A model generated the notes under the pieces. It was given only the letters and a program-made list of their open reading frames with translations. It ran no database searches and was not told the origin of the DNA. Position numbers and translations under genes: made by a program. A DNA stretch of 64,000 nt from Panonychus citri (Eukaryota; Arthropoda; Arachnida; Trombidiformes; Tetranychidae), in NCBI RefSeq assembly GCF_014898815.1, contig NW_026515416.1, positions 1,887,640-1,951,639 of the forward strand, read 5' to 3'. Shown in pieces: positions 38,211-54,500 of the stretch (position 1 is its first letter; each line of letters starts with the position of its first letter).

Positions 38211-41200
38211 TAATTAATTACGAAAATCCCACATTTGGCTATCCTCCTTCCGGGATTCTCTACAGACTAAACAAAATCTATAGACTAGATGAAACTCATT
38301 TATATTGTTGATCATTTTGGAGTTACCTGTTACCATAATGAAGCTAATTTTCTGTAGAGTAAAATTCATTCAATTCAATGGTTAACATGATAATTCAAAC
38401 GAAAGTAAACTCATTAATGCTGACCGCTGAGAATTTGAAATTATTTGTTATTTTTGCTTTTACCTTCTTAATAATGAAAATTCATTATCTATTACGTAGG
38501 GTCTTGTCTCAATTAGCCGATCATGATTAAAATGAATCAAAATTTATTGATTATTGATGAAGTTTAATTAAGTTGAAATCATCAGGATATTAAAAAAATC
38601 ATAACTTTGTGTTTACATAAATTTTGTTGGAAAATTGATAATTTGTTTTTTATTGTTCTCTCCGTGATTGTTTCTTGAACTTTCTCATTATCATGATAAA
38701 GTTTCAATGATTTTTTCTCCTTGTGGTTAAATTTACATTTTCATCCACATTGTTTCAACCTAGTGGCATCTATTCATGATGAATAATTCGAGGTAATTAA
38801 TTCACATGTATTATATTCAGTGGGAGGTTAGAATAATTTTCTAAGGAAGACAAAAGCCAAGGAGGAAAGAAAACAACTTGAAAACATTGCAACGAAAATC
38901 ATAATAATAAGATAATATTAGCATGAGAATTAAAGAGAACGATAGAGATAAAGATGAAGGCTAGAAAATAAGGTTGAAAGTATGTTCTTGAAGGGAAATT
39001 TCTCATCAACAATATTCAGTTATTTTCTCCATCACCAGAAATACTAATACCAATTCATATTCTACACTCAAGTGATGGAAATAATATAATATGAGAATTG
39101 GTTACTGGGAGATGGAAGATAAGAAAGAGAAGTGGAATGAGGAGGAAGAAAATGTGATGGGGATGGAGAATCGTAAGTGCATAAAATTATAACGATTTAT
39201 TTTCTCTTCTGGTGGTAAGTTTCTCATCTCATTTTGGCAAACCAAACGAGATGCAAAATATTGACCTGAAATCGAAATGATATTATCAGTTCTTTTTGTT
39301 CATGTTCTCTTAATAACGATTCAATTTCTGTTCATGGTTATTCCTATTAAGTGAACTTCTCACTCTAATCATATATTCATATTCTTTCATCATCATTATC
39401 ATCTTCACTTCAATTTCCATGCAACTCCTCCTTTTTCCTCTCCTGTCGTAAACATTCATTTCGCTTTACTATTCATCTCTTTTTCTTTTCTTTTTCTTAA
39501 TATTTGATATTCAGCATCCATTTAAAAAGATGATGATGATAATCATCGATGCAAAATTTTCGAAGGCAAAAAAATGGAAGGTAAAAGATCATAAAATTGA
39601 TATAATTAGAACTAAGGATAATAAATAATAGCATCAGTGGGTGGAAAAGTTTAAAAGTTGTATTTCTACTCCTTTTCCTCTTCACTTTTCGTATTCTTGG
39701 AATTTTTTCTCTCTTTTCTTCGTTCTAATATCTTTTTCGATTCAGTACGAAAAGAGAGTCATGAAAGTTTAAAAAAATGATGAGGATGAGCATTAAGACG
39801 AAAGTCTCTCAGTTTTAGGTGACAACGATTATGTAATCTAATCGCTTGGAAAGTTAGTAGTTGATTGTATTCATTAAACTGTTTTCAGCAACAATCAATT
39901 GGAAAATTTACCTTGATACAGTTTCTTTCCTTTCTAAAAGTCATTAAATCTTTTATCATCACCATCATCATCACTTTCTCAATCTTCTTTTCTCTTCTTT
40001 CTCTCATTCTTTATACTTACCCTTTCTCCTTGATTATTTTCATCTTCTTCTACTTTATCACTAACTAATCTTACAGGATTACTGTTGTTTCTTGATTGTT
40101 GTTAATAGTCTCCATGTAATAGATTGATTTTAGTTAACTTTAGTTGATTATAATTACTTGAAATTTGATCAGCTAAAAGTTATCGCTAAAGGAAAATAAG
40201 GAGAGAGAAAAAAAACCAATAACATGATGTAAATCAATTTCAGTACCAATGAAATCATTCAACGAGTTAGAACATAAATTGAACTGAGAGTAAGGAGAAA
40301 ATTGTTTATATGATAACAAATTACAAAGTAACAATTTGATTATCTTACACTTTCCTCAATATATCCAGTGATAGTTAATTGTTACTAAATCATAAAGTAT
40401 ACTTGTTACTATTGAACGAAAATAAATAAAAACAATCATTAATCTGAGAGTTTATTTCAAGGTAAATCTTTTGGAAAGTTTCACTTTTTCACCAATAGAT
40501 TGCATTGTTGACAAAACTTAGAACAGGAATAAAAAAGTTCCTAAACTTTTCCAAGGATTAAGAGTAAGGATTGAATATTTTATCTATGTATTGTAAAAGA
40601 TTAACACCACAGGAAATTATTGCTGGTTGTTCTGTGGCTGAAGAGGCTCAAATCTTAACATATTAGCAGAAAATATATCAATTTTGATTGAGTATTGAAA
40701 AAGATATTGAAAGATTGGACCGTCACTTAAACAAAAAAAAAGTTAATCTCTTGATAATGTTAATCCTTCAATATAATAATATCTTTGGTAACTTTAAGCG
40801 AAAGTTATTGCACTTTGAAAATTTCATCCATCATGTTATTACCACTATTATTACATGTTGAAATTGAGTAACTTTCATCATTACAAACATCATCATCATC
40901 ATTATCATTGTAATTATTATTTCAATCATTACATTCAACAACTCACAAAATATATAATCACTGATACACTTAAATACTTTGCCCTATTTATACACATTTA
41001 ACAGTGATTTATCATTACATTCATTATTATTATCATTATCAACAACAACAGCAACAACAACATAATCAACTTGATCATTAAAATAATCATCTGCAAATCA
41101 TCATTAATATAATAAACATAATAATAAGCTATCAACATCATTTCCCTCCCTCAATCAACATCATCATTATGACATCACCTTCATCCTTTTCCTACTCTCA

Positions 41201-44200
41201 TCGATGAGAATATCTTATTTACCTGAAATTATGGTAAAAAAAAACTAAACCATTTTAATCACAAAAATCTATCAACACGCGTTATAACACGAGCCGCAAG
41301 CTAAATTTTTTTGATTGATCTGATTAATTTGATTACTAAATTACCAAAACTTTGGGTTTTATGTTTACCAAGAAAACCATCAAATTTTCATAATCTTTCA
41401 ATGGTTTCACTTTTTAAATCTATCAAACTGTCATGTTGATATCTTTCAGATTAATCAGCTGATAGTAAACATTTTCATAATGATGATGATAATCAGAGTA
41501 AACAATGGATCTTGATTTGTTGATAGACTATTTTTTACCATCATTTCCCTCAAATCTCAACAACAATAGGCAAAAACAGCAAACATCACTATCATAATCA
41601 TCATAATCATCATAATCATCTTACACTCACCCAACCCTCTTCCTCCCTGGTTGCATATCAACTTTCACAGTGAAAAAATCAGCTCATTATCAATAATATT
41701 GATTGTGACGATTACATTGATTTCACAACTGCAGAAAAAAAAAGTTTAAAAAGATTCAATTTAGATTGAAATAGATTTAAATTGTTGCAATAATCATCAT
41801 TTAAGAAGCAAGGAGAAAAAAGTAATCAAAATTAAATTATTACATTAACACTAGCAATTAAACCAGCAAGTTCCATTAGGCCTCTGGTGATGATAAAGGT
41901 GGGATTACAATCTAATATTGTATTATTACCAACGATCGCAATTAAACTTTTGCAAAGGTATTAAAATGTTTGCAATTAAAAGTCAAGCAATCAACTGAAT
42001 TACCTATGTGAATGAAAGAAGTGATTATTTCATGTTTACCTTTGCAAAAGTATTATTATCTTTTTTGAGCCTTAAAAATAAAGGAGTGGCACTTACAAGA
42101 TGAGAGGATAAAAATGACATAGAAACTCATCATTTTTAGCTTCTTCTCTTACATTATCATCATCATCATTACCTTTATTCATTTTCTCAGATTGTATTCA
42201 ATGTGTAAGAATGATGATTCTTTGATTAGTTTTTTTTTTCTTGTAAAAGTTACACTTCTACCTAGTTTTCTGTAGATATTAAACTAACTCTCAAAGTTTT
42301 TTAATTGAGACCCACCTCATGTAAAATAATGAGTCTACATTAAGCAAAGAATCAGATTTAATCTTAATTATTTATAAGCTAATTAGATTTTTCCTTATGA
42401 TACTTCAAGATTTACCATCCACTTAATTTTGTAAATTTTATTTCTTTCTCTTCCCAAATGATACATACATTTCATTAGTCTATTTATTATGTTAGCCATT
42501 TTTTTACCTTCTTTGTGAATATAATGCTCACCCACCACCACCACACCACCAGCTACGTCTCCACCTCTTTACTAATTTAACCTAAATGCACCATATGAAT
42601 GGTTTATGACAATCAAGGAAACATATACGAAAACAAGAGTAAAACAATTAACTAATCACCTTTGAAAACAACGACTAATTCATAATGCAACTATTGGATT
42701 GTTGTTATTGTTTCAATTACAAGGAATCACAATGACAGGAAATAAAAGTGTTACCATGATAATAATTCATGATAAACTGTGAAAAACTTATCCCATTGGT
42801 GATACATTATCATTATAACCATTGAACAACAATAATAATGATAATGTTGTAATAATGATCAATAATCAATAATATCAATTGACTTAATCACTTGTTGTTA
42901 TTACCATTATCATTATTATTAATATATGAGACACAGAAAACTGAATGCTCTTGTTAAGGGTTAAATGTTGATTTATTAATTGTGATAAACTTTTCTCAAT
43001 GTTTTTAATAAGTTTTTTTTTTACTGTTGATAGAAAAGTTTATATTACAATTAAATGATTTATGGATGAATCAAAATTTCCAATCGATTATTAATATTTC
43101 AATCACATTTAAACTGAGCTTATTCATTGGTAAATCAATGAGATCAGATAAATTGATTACAATTAACGATGGAAAACAATCAAAGTAACATTAATAATAA
43201 TGGGAAAAAGTTTACAAACAAAATTAAAGTTTCATAAGGAATCAACTTAAAAACAAAAAGATAAACGATTAATAATAACAATTAATTATTAATATTGATT
43301 TTTAAATTTATCATCAAAATCGTGAGATAATTAATCAACTAATTGTAATCAGTAATGATCAAGGGCAAGGGTAATGCTATTAATGAATTATCATTTGATT
43401 TCTTGTAAGTTAATTAATTGATTTTTTCCCATTGTCAAAATTGATTGTTTACTTACCAGGGAGTAAAAGATTTAATTTGATTACAATAATAATAATAGTT
43501 TGATTATTTAGTGGCAATTTACTGGTTATAATTAATCATTTAAAATCAATTGTAAACAATGAAAAATCAATATCAATTGTTGTCAATAAATGTCGATGAT
43601 CAATTATAATAATAACTAACCAACTGATTAAACTAATAACAGTTTACAATAATCAAGTAAACATCATTATCTATTAATAGTATTAATATTATGTTTGATT
43701 GACCTTAAATTGTTATTAGTTCAACGATAATAAATTAAATGAATCAGCTGATAATGATTACATTTAGTATATTCATTCATATACACTGTAAATGTTTAAT
43801 GATTTCAGGTAAAAATGACATTTCGACAAATACAAAATGTTACCTTTAGATTCAAGGTCAATACAATCATTTATTATTGTCAAAGTTGATGGTATTGTAG
43901 CTATACATGTATTAACATTGATTGTTAAAATCTAATGAACAATTGAGACGCAACGTTATAAGGGGCTCGATTGTATTAATAATAATAATAATAATATGAA
44001 TGATTGAATCAATGGGGATGAGAATCAGGATGAAAGTAATGAAAGAATTGAAAAGACCCATGAAAATAATCACAAGTCAAGTACACAAGCATTAATAATG
44101 ATAATCATATTAACTCGTTAACTGTTCCCAATGAAAAGTAATGTTAACAAATACATTTATTATCCAATGGTAGTAAGAGTGAACCTTTTTTTTTGTTCTC

Positions 44201-46057
44201 GTCGATTCATTCACTTTCTCCGTGGGTGTATTATCATTAGATTCAAGGTATTACATAGACATGGAAGCAAATTACACACAATTGCTACTAACAAGTAGTC
44301 AGTCTATGAGTGTTGTTGTTGTTGTTTCTCTCTCTCTCTTTTTACATTTGACAAAAGTAAATCCATTGGAAGGTAAAAAAAGAAAATGAGAAAAGCAGAT
44401 TATTCTGATAGAATCATTGGAATGGTAATATTGTATTACAATGGATTCTTTTCGGTGACTTCTGTAAACTCAGCAGAAAATGTTATCTCTCCTCCAATCT
44501 GTCAATGAGAATGCTGTTCAATGTTCATGAGATGCAAAATAAATGATCGTTTATATTGCATCAAGTTTTACTCTGATTTTTTCTTCTTCTACTCTCGAAC
44601 TTTGTTTATTTATGATAATTTGTTTAACAACAACAAAGAGAAAAAAGTTCAATGATCGACTGATGAGAGTTCGTGATGAAAAGAGAGAGAGAGGGAGAGA
44701 AAAAAGTTTGGGAGTAAAAATTTAGTTATCTGAAGAAAATATTATCACTATTCTTTCATCATGTCAGATTATATGATGGAATCAGATTATTTTCAGAAAA
44801 ATTTTCCTTCCAATTCTAAAACTTAAATACAATTTATTTATTTGTCTCTCTATTTCATTGAAGAGCCTGCTGAATCCTCCATGATCTCAGCTATCTGCTA
44901 GTTTATTTAAGCCTTGATCATTATCGATATTGAATTTAAGGTTACATTGTAATCATTTGATAACAGTTCATGTTCACCTTGTAGTATTTATTAACACTTT
45001 AAGCTTTACAGGGTATCTTCATTGTTCACAATTGTAAAGGGTCAATTGTAATTGCAATTGTTTCTCCTAAAGTCCAAAGAGTTTGGATAGACTTTTGATT
45101 TTAATTATTCTTTAGCTTGATTCATGTTCATGTAGTATTTTCATTTGTTAGCTTGTGATCCTATTCTTATAATCAAGTAAACTGAATTAAATTTTAGGTT
45201 AATGGTTAATTTATTATTAATGAGTTGATTAACTTTGAACAATAACTAAATGAAAAGATGATCAAGCTAATGTTAATTATTGTAGAAAATGAATTTCGCT
45301 AGATGATGAAAAATATTATAATTCTGAGTTTGATGATCAGTATAATCAATTTAAATTGATAAACAACAGTTAACTTTGAGCATTATCAATAATATTAATG
45401 ATAATTTTGATTATCCTTCATCGTGTAACCTAAATTATTATCATTATCTTTGATTACTATTAACCCTTTTTCATTTTTAGGGATTTTTTAACTTCTTTTT
45501 TTCCATTAACATTTCACTTTCATGATTCTTATGATTATGAACATTTCCCTTTGCACCAGAGATCATCATGTAATAGTATGTAACAACGGTAGTGTTGGTT
45601 ACTTTTGGTAGAGATGAAGGTGATGGTGTAGGTACATGAAAGATTGAAGATGATGTAACAATAACTTGAGAATGTAGGATAGAATTCATAATGATAACAT
45701 GAGAAAATTATGAAAGTAGGAAGAAAACCATGATGATTATGACGAGAGAAAAAGAAGAAGAGAGGAAGAGAAAAAACAAACACTCTATCGTTATTTCATA
45801 TATATAAGAAAGAAGATCTTCTATCGAGTTCTAACCTCCAACTTCATCTTTATTTTCATCTTTCACTCTCTTCATCTTCTTGGGTTGGAATAGTGTGTCT
45901 CTCCATTAGAAGATAATGCATTATATTGGTTTGATACATGCTTTTAAACGGAACCCAACCGAGAAGATGTGGAGAAGGATGAGGATTGAGATGATGATAA
46001 GATGGGTAAGAGATGTAATAATTTCCAAGGCAAATCTAATTTAGACTCTATGCAAAG

Positions 46058-46077
46058 CTCTCTCTCTCTCTCTCTCC
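46058..46077. repeat. (TC)n microsatellite
   Basis: Ten TC dinucleotides in non-coding sequence. Confidence 0.9.
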
Positions 46078-46219
46078 TTTTACACTTTTGCTCTTTTATT
46101 AATATTATCATTATATTATTTTATTCTGTATTATTATCAGCCCAAAAATACTGATCGTATTTAATATTGATTGTGTGCTTTGTGTTTGATTATAAATGAG
46201 CTAAAGATATCAAATAGTT

Positions 46220-46246
46220 GATGATGATGATGATGATGATGATGAT
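46220..46246. repeat. (GAT)n microsatellite
   Basis: Nine GAT units. A (CAT)n tract of equal length lies 255 bp to the right on the same strand and is its complement. Confidence 0.95.
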
Positions 46247-46501
46247 ACAGCCAATTGGGACTAAACAAAAGGGGCGAGGGTGGGAGTTGAGGAGGAAATG
46301 GGAATTATGGGTTAGTCTAGTTGGACGCGAGGGATAAAGTTTTTATTACAATTTTAGCTCCTCACTCGAAGAAGAGAGAGAATGAGAGATATACAGAAAA
46401 GCTCTGGGGATAGTAGAGGGAGAGGGTAGATTAACAATATAAATGAACTATTGATGGGTAGACAAAGAGACAAGGTAAAAGGCAAAGCGAAGACATCCAA
46501 C

Positions 46502-46528
46502 CATCATCATCATCATCATCATCATCAT
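46502..46528. repeat. (CAT)n microsatellite
   Basis: Nine CAT units, able to pair with the GAT tract at 46,220-46,246. Confidence 0.95.
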
Positions 46529-49500
46529 AAGGAACATCAAACTCACGCTAATGAAACATTTAATGTTTTCCTTGAGGGCATAAAGATAACGATAAGAAAC
46601 GTAATCACATGAGGATTTAGTTTTGCTCATACAAACTGAAAACTTGAACAAAAGTAACTCACAATTGACCCAACAAACAATCATGTTTTGATACCCATCA
46701 TCCCTTACGGTTTGATTACTTTCAAATACTCCTCATGGATGTTTAAAAAAAACACTCAACTAGTAACAAAAATTTAAATATATTCTAATGAATAATTTTT
46801 CTTTCTCACAATAATTCACAAATTTCCATGTGTAAAAAATAAAATGTCTATGACATTGAGCACAAAACATTATGAAGAAGCCAATTAACTTACTATTACC
46901 ATTATACATAACATATTAACATAGACATTTGAATATTTTTTGTTACAGGGAAAACCGTTAATGATGATTAAAGAGTAATTTAAAATGTAATAAATGATTA
47001 AATACTGCAAATGATTAACCTAAATATCATTCACATTGATAATGATATTGATTATGAGTATCTGTTAAAGAAAATGTTAACATGTTTCAATGACAATTTT
47101 CATAATGAATGGAAGAAAAATGTATAAAAAAAATCCATAGACTCTCATTGATTGTGACAAAACAATGGGCTATACGATAACAAGTAGATGTACCCACTTG
47201 ACAATTTTTATATATCACAACATTATCATTGATTAAACTAAATGTTACAATCAAATTACGTAATTGATTATCATAATACTCACAGAGTATTGGGAAGGGA
47301 GAGACTGAGAGATTTTTAGTTGAAAATCTGAATTTGTGTAAGTCTGATCAATGGAAACTCAGTCAATCACATTGTCGCCTCTTTAATCAATTTAAAATTT
47401 TGATGGATTACATTTAGTCCAGTGTAATAATAATCACCGATGTTTAATATAAATAATGATGAGGGGAAAAGCCTCAATGCTACAGCCTAAGAGAGAGCGA
47501 ATCATCAATGTCGATATTCAATATAATATATCAGCAACAATGTTCCAATATACATAATATTGTATTCGAGTAGAAAATTGAAACATTTTTTCTACGGATT
47601 TTGTCCTTTTTTTTTGTTCTATTTGCATTTTAGTTGATATTCTGTAGTCAAGGTTGTTGTTTATTATCATTATCCTCCTTTTCCTATGGCTACTCCTCCC
47701 TCACATCCTTCCAGCCGATTCTGTTGGACTTTATCAGATAAACATTATTATCCAAGATTTTACCATTGGATAAGCAAACCAAGGTTAAGGGCAGTTATCA
47801 CTAGATAATCATACTGATGGACTTTAGAATTTATTACCATCATCATCAATGGGTGAGTCTTGATTAGTAAAATGAGTCATAATTTTTACTATGTACTATT
47901 ATTATCATTGTTATGATTTTTGTATCCTTGGTGTTTCTGTATTATAATTTGATAAATTGAACATTATTATTAGTCAAGTTGATATTTAAAAGGTTATTAT
48001 ATTGATTGGTCTTGAATTTAGGCAGTAAATTAACTAATCAACTCATCAAAAGTTGGATAAGTTTTTGTTTTCCTCTCGAAAACTTTTTTTTATTTCTCGA
48101 TTATCATCATTTACTTTATATATTGATTATCTGAGGGTTGATCTTTTGATTGTGATAACAATCAACAAAACAATAACTTGGAGTGATTAACGTAAACAAG
48201 TAATCAAAATAAACAATTAAATACTCTGATGAGTTAATTAAAAGCCTCGTTAATTTAGACTCTTCTTGCATTATAAATGCGATTCTCTCTCTCTCTATTT
48301 GGTTTATTCACATTTTTCCTATCAAATCTAATATATTTTTCTTAATTAATTAAACTACTTTTATCTTCTCTTCTTCAGAATCCTCAGAATCCTCATCTTC
48401 TTATTAATATCAACTAAGCTTCCATCTGAAAATTCAATTTGATTTTCTCACAACTTTTCTTTCTTGTATCATTTTCTTATACCACTTGAACACTCAGTTC
48501 AATTTCACCATGATCATTATCAAGTGATACTTCAAGTTATTATTATCCATTTTTTTCTGTTAATATTTCAACAATATCGCTTCAAGTGTACATATTAAAG
48601 CTTTTTTTCTGCCCTCCTTTAAGATCTGAATCTTGAATCTTACAGATTTTCATCCAATCTTCATGGAGAAAGTAATAATAATCAACCATAATAGAAATAT
48701 AATGATCATGATGATAAAGGTGGCGGAGGTAAAGGAAGGTGAACAATTTGGCCCTTGGTTAACCAGCGGAAACATTGAACATTGTAACAATCAAATTTCA
48801 ATTCAGAGACTCATTGTGTTCATATATAAAAGATCAGAAGCCTCATGTATAATACAGGGAACACAATCTACTTTACCTTAAATCCCATTCAAACAAATTA
48901 CTTTGTAACTATTATTGGCCATATATATGTATCTCCAATAGCCACAATAGTTTTATTATTCGAGCTAATTGTTAATATCATTAGTGACATAATTTATAAC
49001 ATATTCAAGAGGACAAATGTGTTGAAATATATTAATTCAAAATAAATATTGCATATATTTTATTATGAAATATTAATCAAACCATGATGATGATTTCTAA
49101 TGATAATTTTTTCAAAAAATAAATCTCAATATATTCACATTGAAAAGTATTAATATTTCAATATCAAATGAACAGAGACCACAAATTTACATATGAAACT
49201 TTTTATTTAATTAAACTAATCTTATGAACCACAATTAACTTTAGGTTAACCTTTAAATAGGGATAAACTTACAAGGATTAATATACATAAGTATTAATCA
49301 ACTTTCATCAAGTGCATATGATAATAAGTCTACATCCCAAATGAATATCGGAAATATGTATTTACATGAATATATCCGGAAATGGTTGGTTTTCCTTGAG
49401 GATAAATGATCATTATTTCACAATAGAGAGAGAGTAAAAAACAAAGTGACCATGATAATGATACCAAAGTGTTAGCATATGCTAATGATTTCGCAATTGT

Positions 49501-49799
49501 TGGTAATGGTCAACTGATTAGGATGTGTGCACATCCATAAGTTTGATGGTCAATAGTATTTACAGTAGATAATTGTAATTAAATTGTCCAATTGTTGTCC
49601 ATTCATTTAATATGCTTACGCTATTATTATGATTATCATCATTCTTATATTAAATTACTGATTATTACTATTATTTACCATATACAACTCGAGTAAATTC
49701 AATATTTATATTATTTATATTGTATCTGTTTCTTTCAACGAAAACCCTTAATGAATTACAATTGAATCAACTGTTAATTAAATATAAACCAGAATAGAT

Positions 49800-49820
49800 C
49801 CACACACACACACACACACA
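49800..49820. repeat. (CA)n microsatellite
   Basis: Ten CA dinucleotides. Confidence 0.95.
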
Positions 49821-49992
49821 TAGTATTATCATTGTAATCACATTTTTACCAGAGAAAAAAATTATCTTCATCATAATCATCATTTGTATCACATGATTAG
49901 GATGTAGTTTATTACTTATTGGGATGAAACAATAATCATTTGTATTCACATTGACAATCTAATTGTTTTCCCTGGTCAAGTAGTCAGAGAGT

Positions 49993-50012
49993 GAGAGAGA
50001 GAGAGAGAGAGA
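49993..50012. repeat. (GA)n microsatellite
   Basis: Ten GA dinucleotides, 180 bp from the CA tract. Confidence 0.9.
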
Positions 50013-51116
50013 TGATGATGGTCAACAATATCATCTATTATAATTCTGATGCTGTTGTCTCATTAATTTTTTTCCATGATACTTATTATTGTAATGGTTC
50101 AATTGCCTACAGGGGTAATTGTCTTTATCATCTAATTAAAGTTGTTATTAGTTATAATTTAATCAATTCAATCGATCAATTATTCATCAAGAACAATCAA
50201 CTGATTCAACAATTTGTAATATATTTTATTGTCTCAATGAAAAACTTAATAAATGAAATTTTTTTTCTCTCTAAACTAATAATGAATATACTTAAATTGT
50301 TGACTATTAATTTTGTTTTCATCCTTAATCATATTGTTCATGGTAAGGAAACACTAGCGGCGGAAATTGAATTAATTTAATTTTCATTGATAAATTGCCA
50401 ACATGTTAATGTTTATATTTATATATTTGTACTAAATAAATTAATTTGAAGATGATGATTATTAATATTGATCTAATATGTAAAATTTTAATACAAAGTG
50501 AGTATTCAAATGTATTCATATATATATATGAACATTTAGATCGTACCATTAATATAATCAAAAGGTTATGATTAAAATTCAAGCAACAATCTTGATTTGA
50601 TTTAACATTTAATTCATATGCAATCTCATTTCAAGCCAATAAAATGAATCAATTAAACTAATTGCTATGGTTTGATTGCCTGGTAAGATTAATTGTTTTT
50701 CATGAATGATTTTCAACTTTTCAACTAATCAATAAAGTTAATGAAAATGAATTAACATGATATTGCAGATTCACAGTTAATTTGACAGTTAAAAGTTGGA
50801 TAAGAAAAGCAAATCAAACAATAATGTTAAGTTAATTTCTCCTCTAGATTGAGGAAACAATTAAATGTCAAGCCCGTGAAAGTGGATTATCATTTGTAAA
50901 GTATTAAATACATTAAATCACGAGGCAAATGATTAAAAGGCCGAAAAAACAATCAATAAGGTTATCAGTATGTGTGTAAAAAGTGTAATGATTATATTGT
51001 AATCAGCAGTAACAAACAACACGAATGACAATCCATTTAATAGTTACTATTGGGGAACTCTGAATATCCATCATTATCAGTTCATCATCACCACCACTCT
51101 TACACTCACTATTTAG

Positions 51117-51146
51117 CATCCTCATCCTCATCCTCATCCTCCTCTT
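51117..51146. repeat. TCCTCA-type imperfect repeat
   Basis: TCCTCA units drifting into TCCTCT, part of a pyrimidine-rich plus strand extending to about 51,600. Confidence 0.75.
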
Positions 51147-51526
51147 CAACAGCCTTGTTGTTTTTTCATCTTTTTGTCAAATCATTTGTCTTACGATGTT
51201 TTCACGCTCCTCTGATCCCTCATGGTTTTTTTCTGATCCGATGATCCGTTGATTACTCATATATACTATTGTTATTTTTTTCTTTTCCTCCTCTTATCTT
51301 CATATATCGACTCATCCCAAGCTCATCATCATTCTTATCATCATCTTTTTCTCTTTCGTTTTTCCCTCTATTCTCATCATTTCTTGTTGATTATTTGATT
51401 CGTATTTTGTATTTCATCGAGTTAAACCTTTCCTTCCTCATCATCCTCCTTCATCCTTTTATCTTCTTACTGTGGTTACCTTTGGGTTGTTACTTTCTCT
51501 CCCTTTCTCATCTTCGACATCATTTC

Positions 51527-51554
51527 CTCTTCTTCTTCTTCTTCTTCTTCTTCT
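51527..51554. repeat. (CTT)n microsatellite
   Basis: Nine CTT units inside a long pyrimidine-rich tract. The Phe/Leu-rich frame crossing it is an artefact. Confidence 0.9.
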
Positions 51555-54500
51555 CAATCATCTTCCACCTCTCTATCAATCTATCTTTGGTTTCTTCTTG
51601 AAGGTAAAAATGGATAAACATTTTTCTCCTAATGGATTAAGGCTTTAATGCTTATTATTATGTCAAGTAAACATCTTCATCCTCATCAACCAAGTAGCTC
51701 TAATGGTCAAATCGTATGATTTGACTAAAAGATTTCAGAGTTTCTCCCAATTAACAAATAATCGTCCAATTATGATTTCCCCTTTCATCTGTTTGTCTCA
51801 TCTCTCATCATTATCAACCCTTAACCATCAACCAATAAGACCAAAATGTCATCATACAAAATCTATTGTTCAAACAAGATGAAAACAGGATAACGGTAAA
51901 AGGGCAAAGGACAGAATCCACCTTATCTTTTCTGGACATTCAATTGTATCATTCGATCAACTGGCCAAATGTCAATCTATCCTTTTTATCCCATCATCAT
52001 TCACTTTCTCAGCATCATCCTCATCCTTTATCTTTACGACAATTAACAATGCTCAACAATACCTTGTTAGTTAATCACATTAGGCACAAGAACTAACAAG
52101 CAACTTTTATCCAAATTGAGTCTCAACAAACAGAATGAAGAAAAGAGAGAAAGATGAAAACAATATAAATAATTCATCAAATTTAATTACAATTAAGAAG
52201 CCATGAAATTACAATTGATACATGTATTCATCCTGGTTCATCCTTTATAAAAATGAGCTTTGAAATGTGACACAATCATAATTAGATGAAACTTTGAACA
52301 ACTGAAAAAACGTCAATAATTAATTATCCATGTTAATTGAACCAATTATTATACAATTAGTAGTGTAAACACAAACAATATAACAATTAAAAGCAATTAA
52401 TAATTAAGATTTACTATGGAAAATACTTATCACTTTTAAAATAGAGACTAAAATGAGAAGATGAAAATGTTAATATTAATGAAGAGATAATTTTTGCTTT
52501 TTGTATCTATGGATTAAAAAAGTGATTAATTAACTTTTGATTTAACTTGAAGCTTTTAAAAAACTTTATTCTGTTAATTATCACATCGGACTAACCCAAT
52601 TAAATGCTTGTTAATGTCCATAAGTGTATATATTAGGAGTAACACACAATTAGCATACTTTGTTAGTAGGGATGAGATTTTAAATTAACAGCAATTAACT
52701 ATTATCATGATGATCAGAGTATTAGAAAAGGTTGAAAATTTATTAATAATTAATAGAGAAAATTTTTCCTCATAATTATTGAATTACCATAATAATTGAA
52801 CTAATCAATCACAATTAATATTGTTCCATGAAAACTATACATATGAATGACAGATGAATTCATATTCCAATTCATGATTTCTCATCATTCTCATTTTTTT
52901 TTTAATATCTTGATTATCATTCTTATTCTTGAAAAGTAAAAATGTCACCATTGTCATTATTTTCTGTTCTATTGAAAAAAAGAAGAAGAAAATTCTCAAA
53001 TGTCTAAAAAAAATGAATATAATATTCTAGATAAACAATATTCATAGATAATGATAAAATTTTGGTTCATTCACCATGAGGAAATGTTTCAAATTCATTC
53101 ATTCACTGAATTCATTAACATGGATCTTCTTGAAAAGTTATAACCGAAAAATATCAACAGAGATAATATTTGATAACTTTTGAATTTTTCAGCTAAAATC
53201 TCATGAAACATGAGGAACATAACAACAACTATCATTAAGGAATAAGATTTAAAAGAAAAGGACAATTTTCAAAGTATAGATCATTATATTTTCGAGTTAA
53301 GTTTTTAATAGAGAAACTTTTTCGAAAAAGTTTCGAATTGGATTATCTGGTTAAATAAGATAGAGATTGAACAGTTTGAGAAAAAAGTAATTCTCACAAG
53401 AAACTTATGATGGTTGGTGCATTATTATAAATTAAATCTCGATAAATTATCTAGAATTTTGATTCATTAATCAAAATGATAGCAGGAAATTTGCCATGTT
53501 CACAATTTTTCATCTACGATTTTCTGTTAGACGAGATAAAATTGATACCAATTGTCATTTCATAGTCTCTCTTTTGGATAGAATCTCAATCAATTGTCAT
53601 GACCATCTTGGTCTGATTGTGTTTCCAGTTCTGCTTCAGTTTGCATCTTTTCAAGTGGACACATGAAATCACATGAAACTCTGGATCAACTCATTTAAAA
53701 TTTTATCAAATGATCTGCATGTAAAATGCTAATAACTTGGTGAACAAAGTTCATACTCTCTCTCTTTGAAATTTCTCAATTTACTAGAGTTATTGCCTCC
53801 CTCAAGTTCATTTTCAACTCTCTTATATTATCTTCAGAATTTCATCTAGATATAAATATATAGAACCATCAATAACTCTTATTGTAAACTGAATAACCCA
53901 TTACGATGAAAATTGTTTATTTCAAGTGGGAAGAAAAAAGTTTTCATTTCAAAGTATTCATTATATTTTCTATCAGTAAGATATCATCATGAGTCTGATG
54001 ATTATTGTTATCTAGATGATTTTAGTTATCATGATGTTTTCTATTATCATCATCACTTATCATTGAGATGTTTTCATTTTTTGCTCTCTCATTGACTTGA
54101 GATTCGAGCTAATAATCATCATAAATGAATTTTCATCATCAAAACCACCATTACAACTGATCAATGAACTATTTTAAGAGAAAACTAAACTGACCAGTTG
54201 TTCATTAATTGTAAAGTATTATATCGGCTGATGTTCATGTTGTTTTTAATGAATAATAAAGTTAATACAATAATGGAAATCGGTTTCTGTGAATATGAAT
54301 TCATTCAATTTATCACATAAGCTTTTAGTGCTCAGAGAAAACAACTCCTTGCAAAGAGATTCAATGTTCCCGTTGAATCGTTAATTTGATTATTCCATTG
54401 AAAAAGGATGAGATGAAAGGAAAGATAAGGAAAAGATAATATTCTGTCTTTTAATCTAATACCCAGAGTATTTTTGATGTTACAGTTACCAGAGAAAGTC

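Noticed and set aside
49991..50380. 129-codon plus-strand frame
   Set aside because: It starts inside a GA microsatellite, has no family motif and no splice or promoter support; composition is Ile/Asn/Leu as expected from AT-rich DNA.
51050..51601. Ser-rich and Phe/Leu-rich plus-strand frames
   Set aside because: They are direct translations of TCA/CTT microsatellite tracts.
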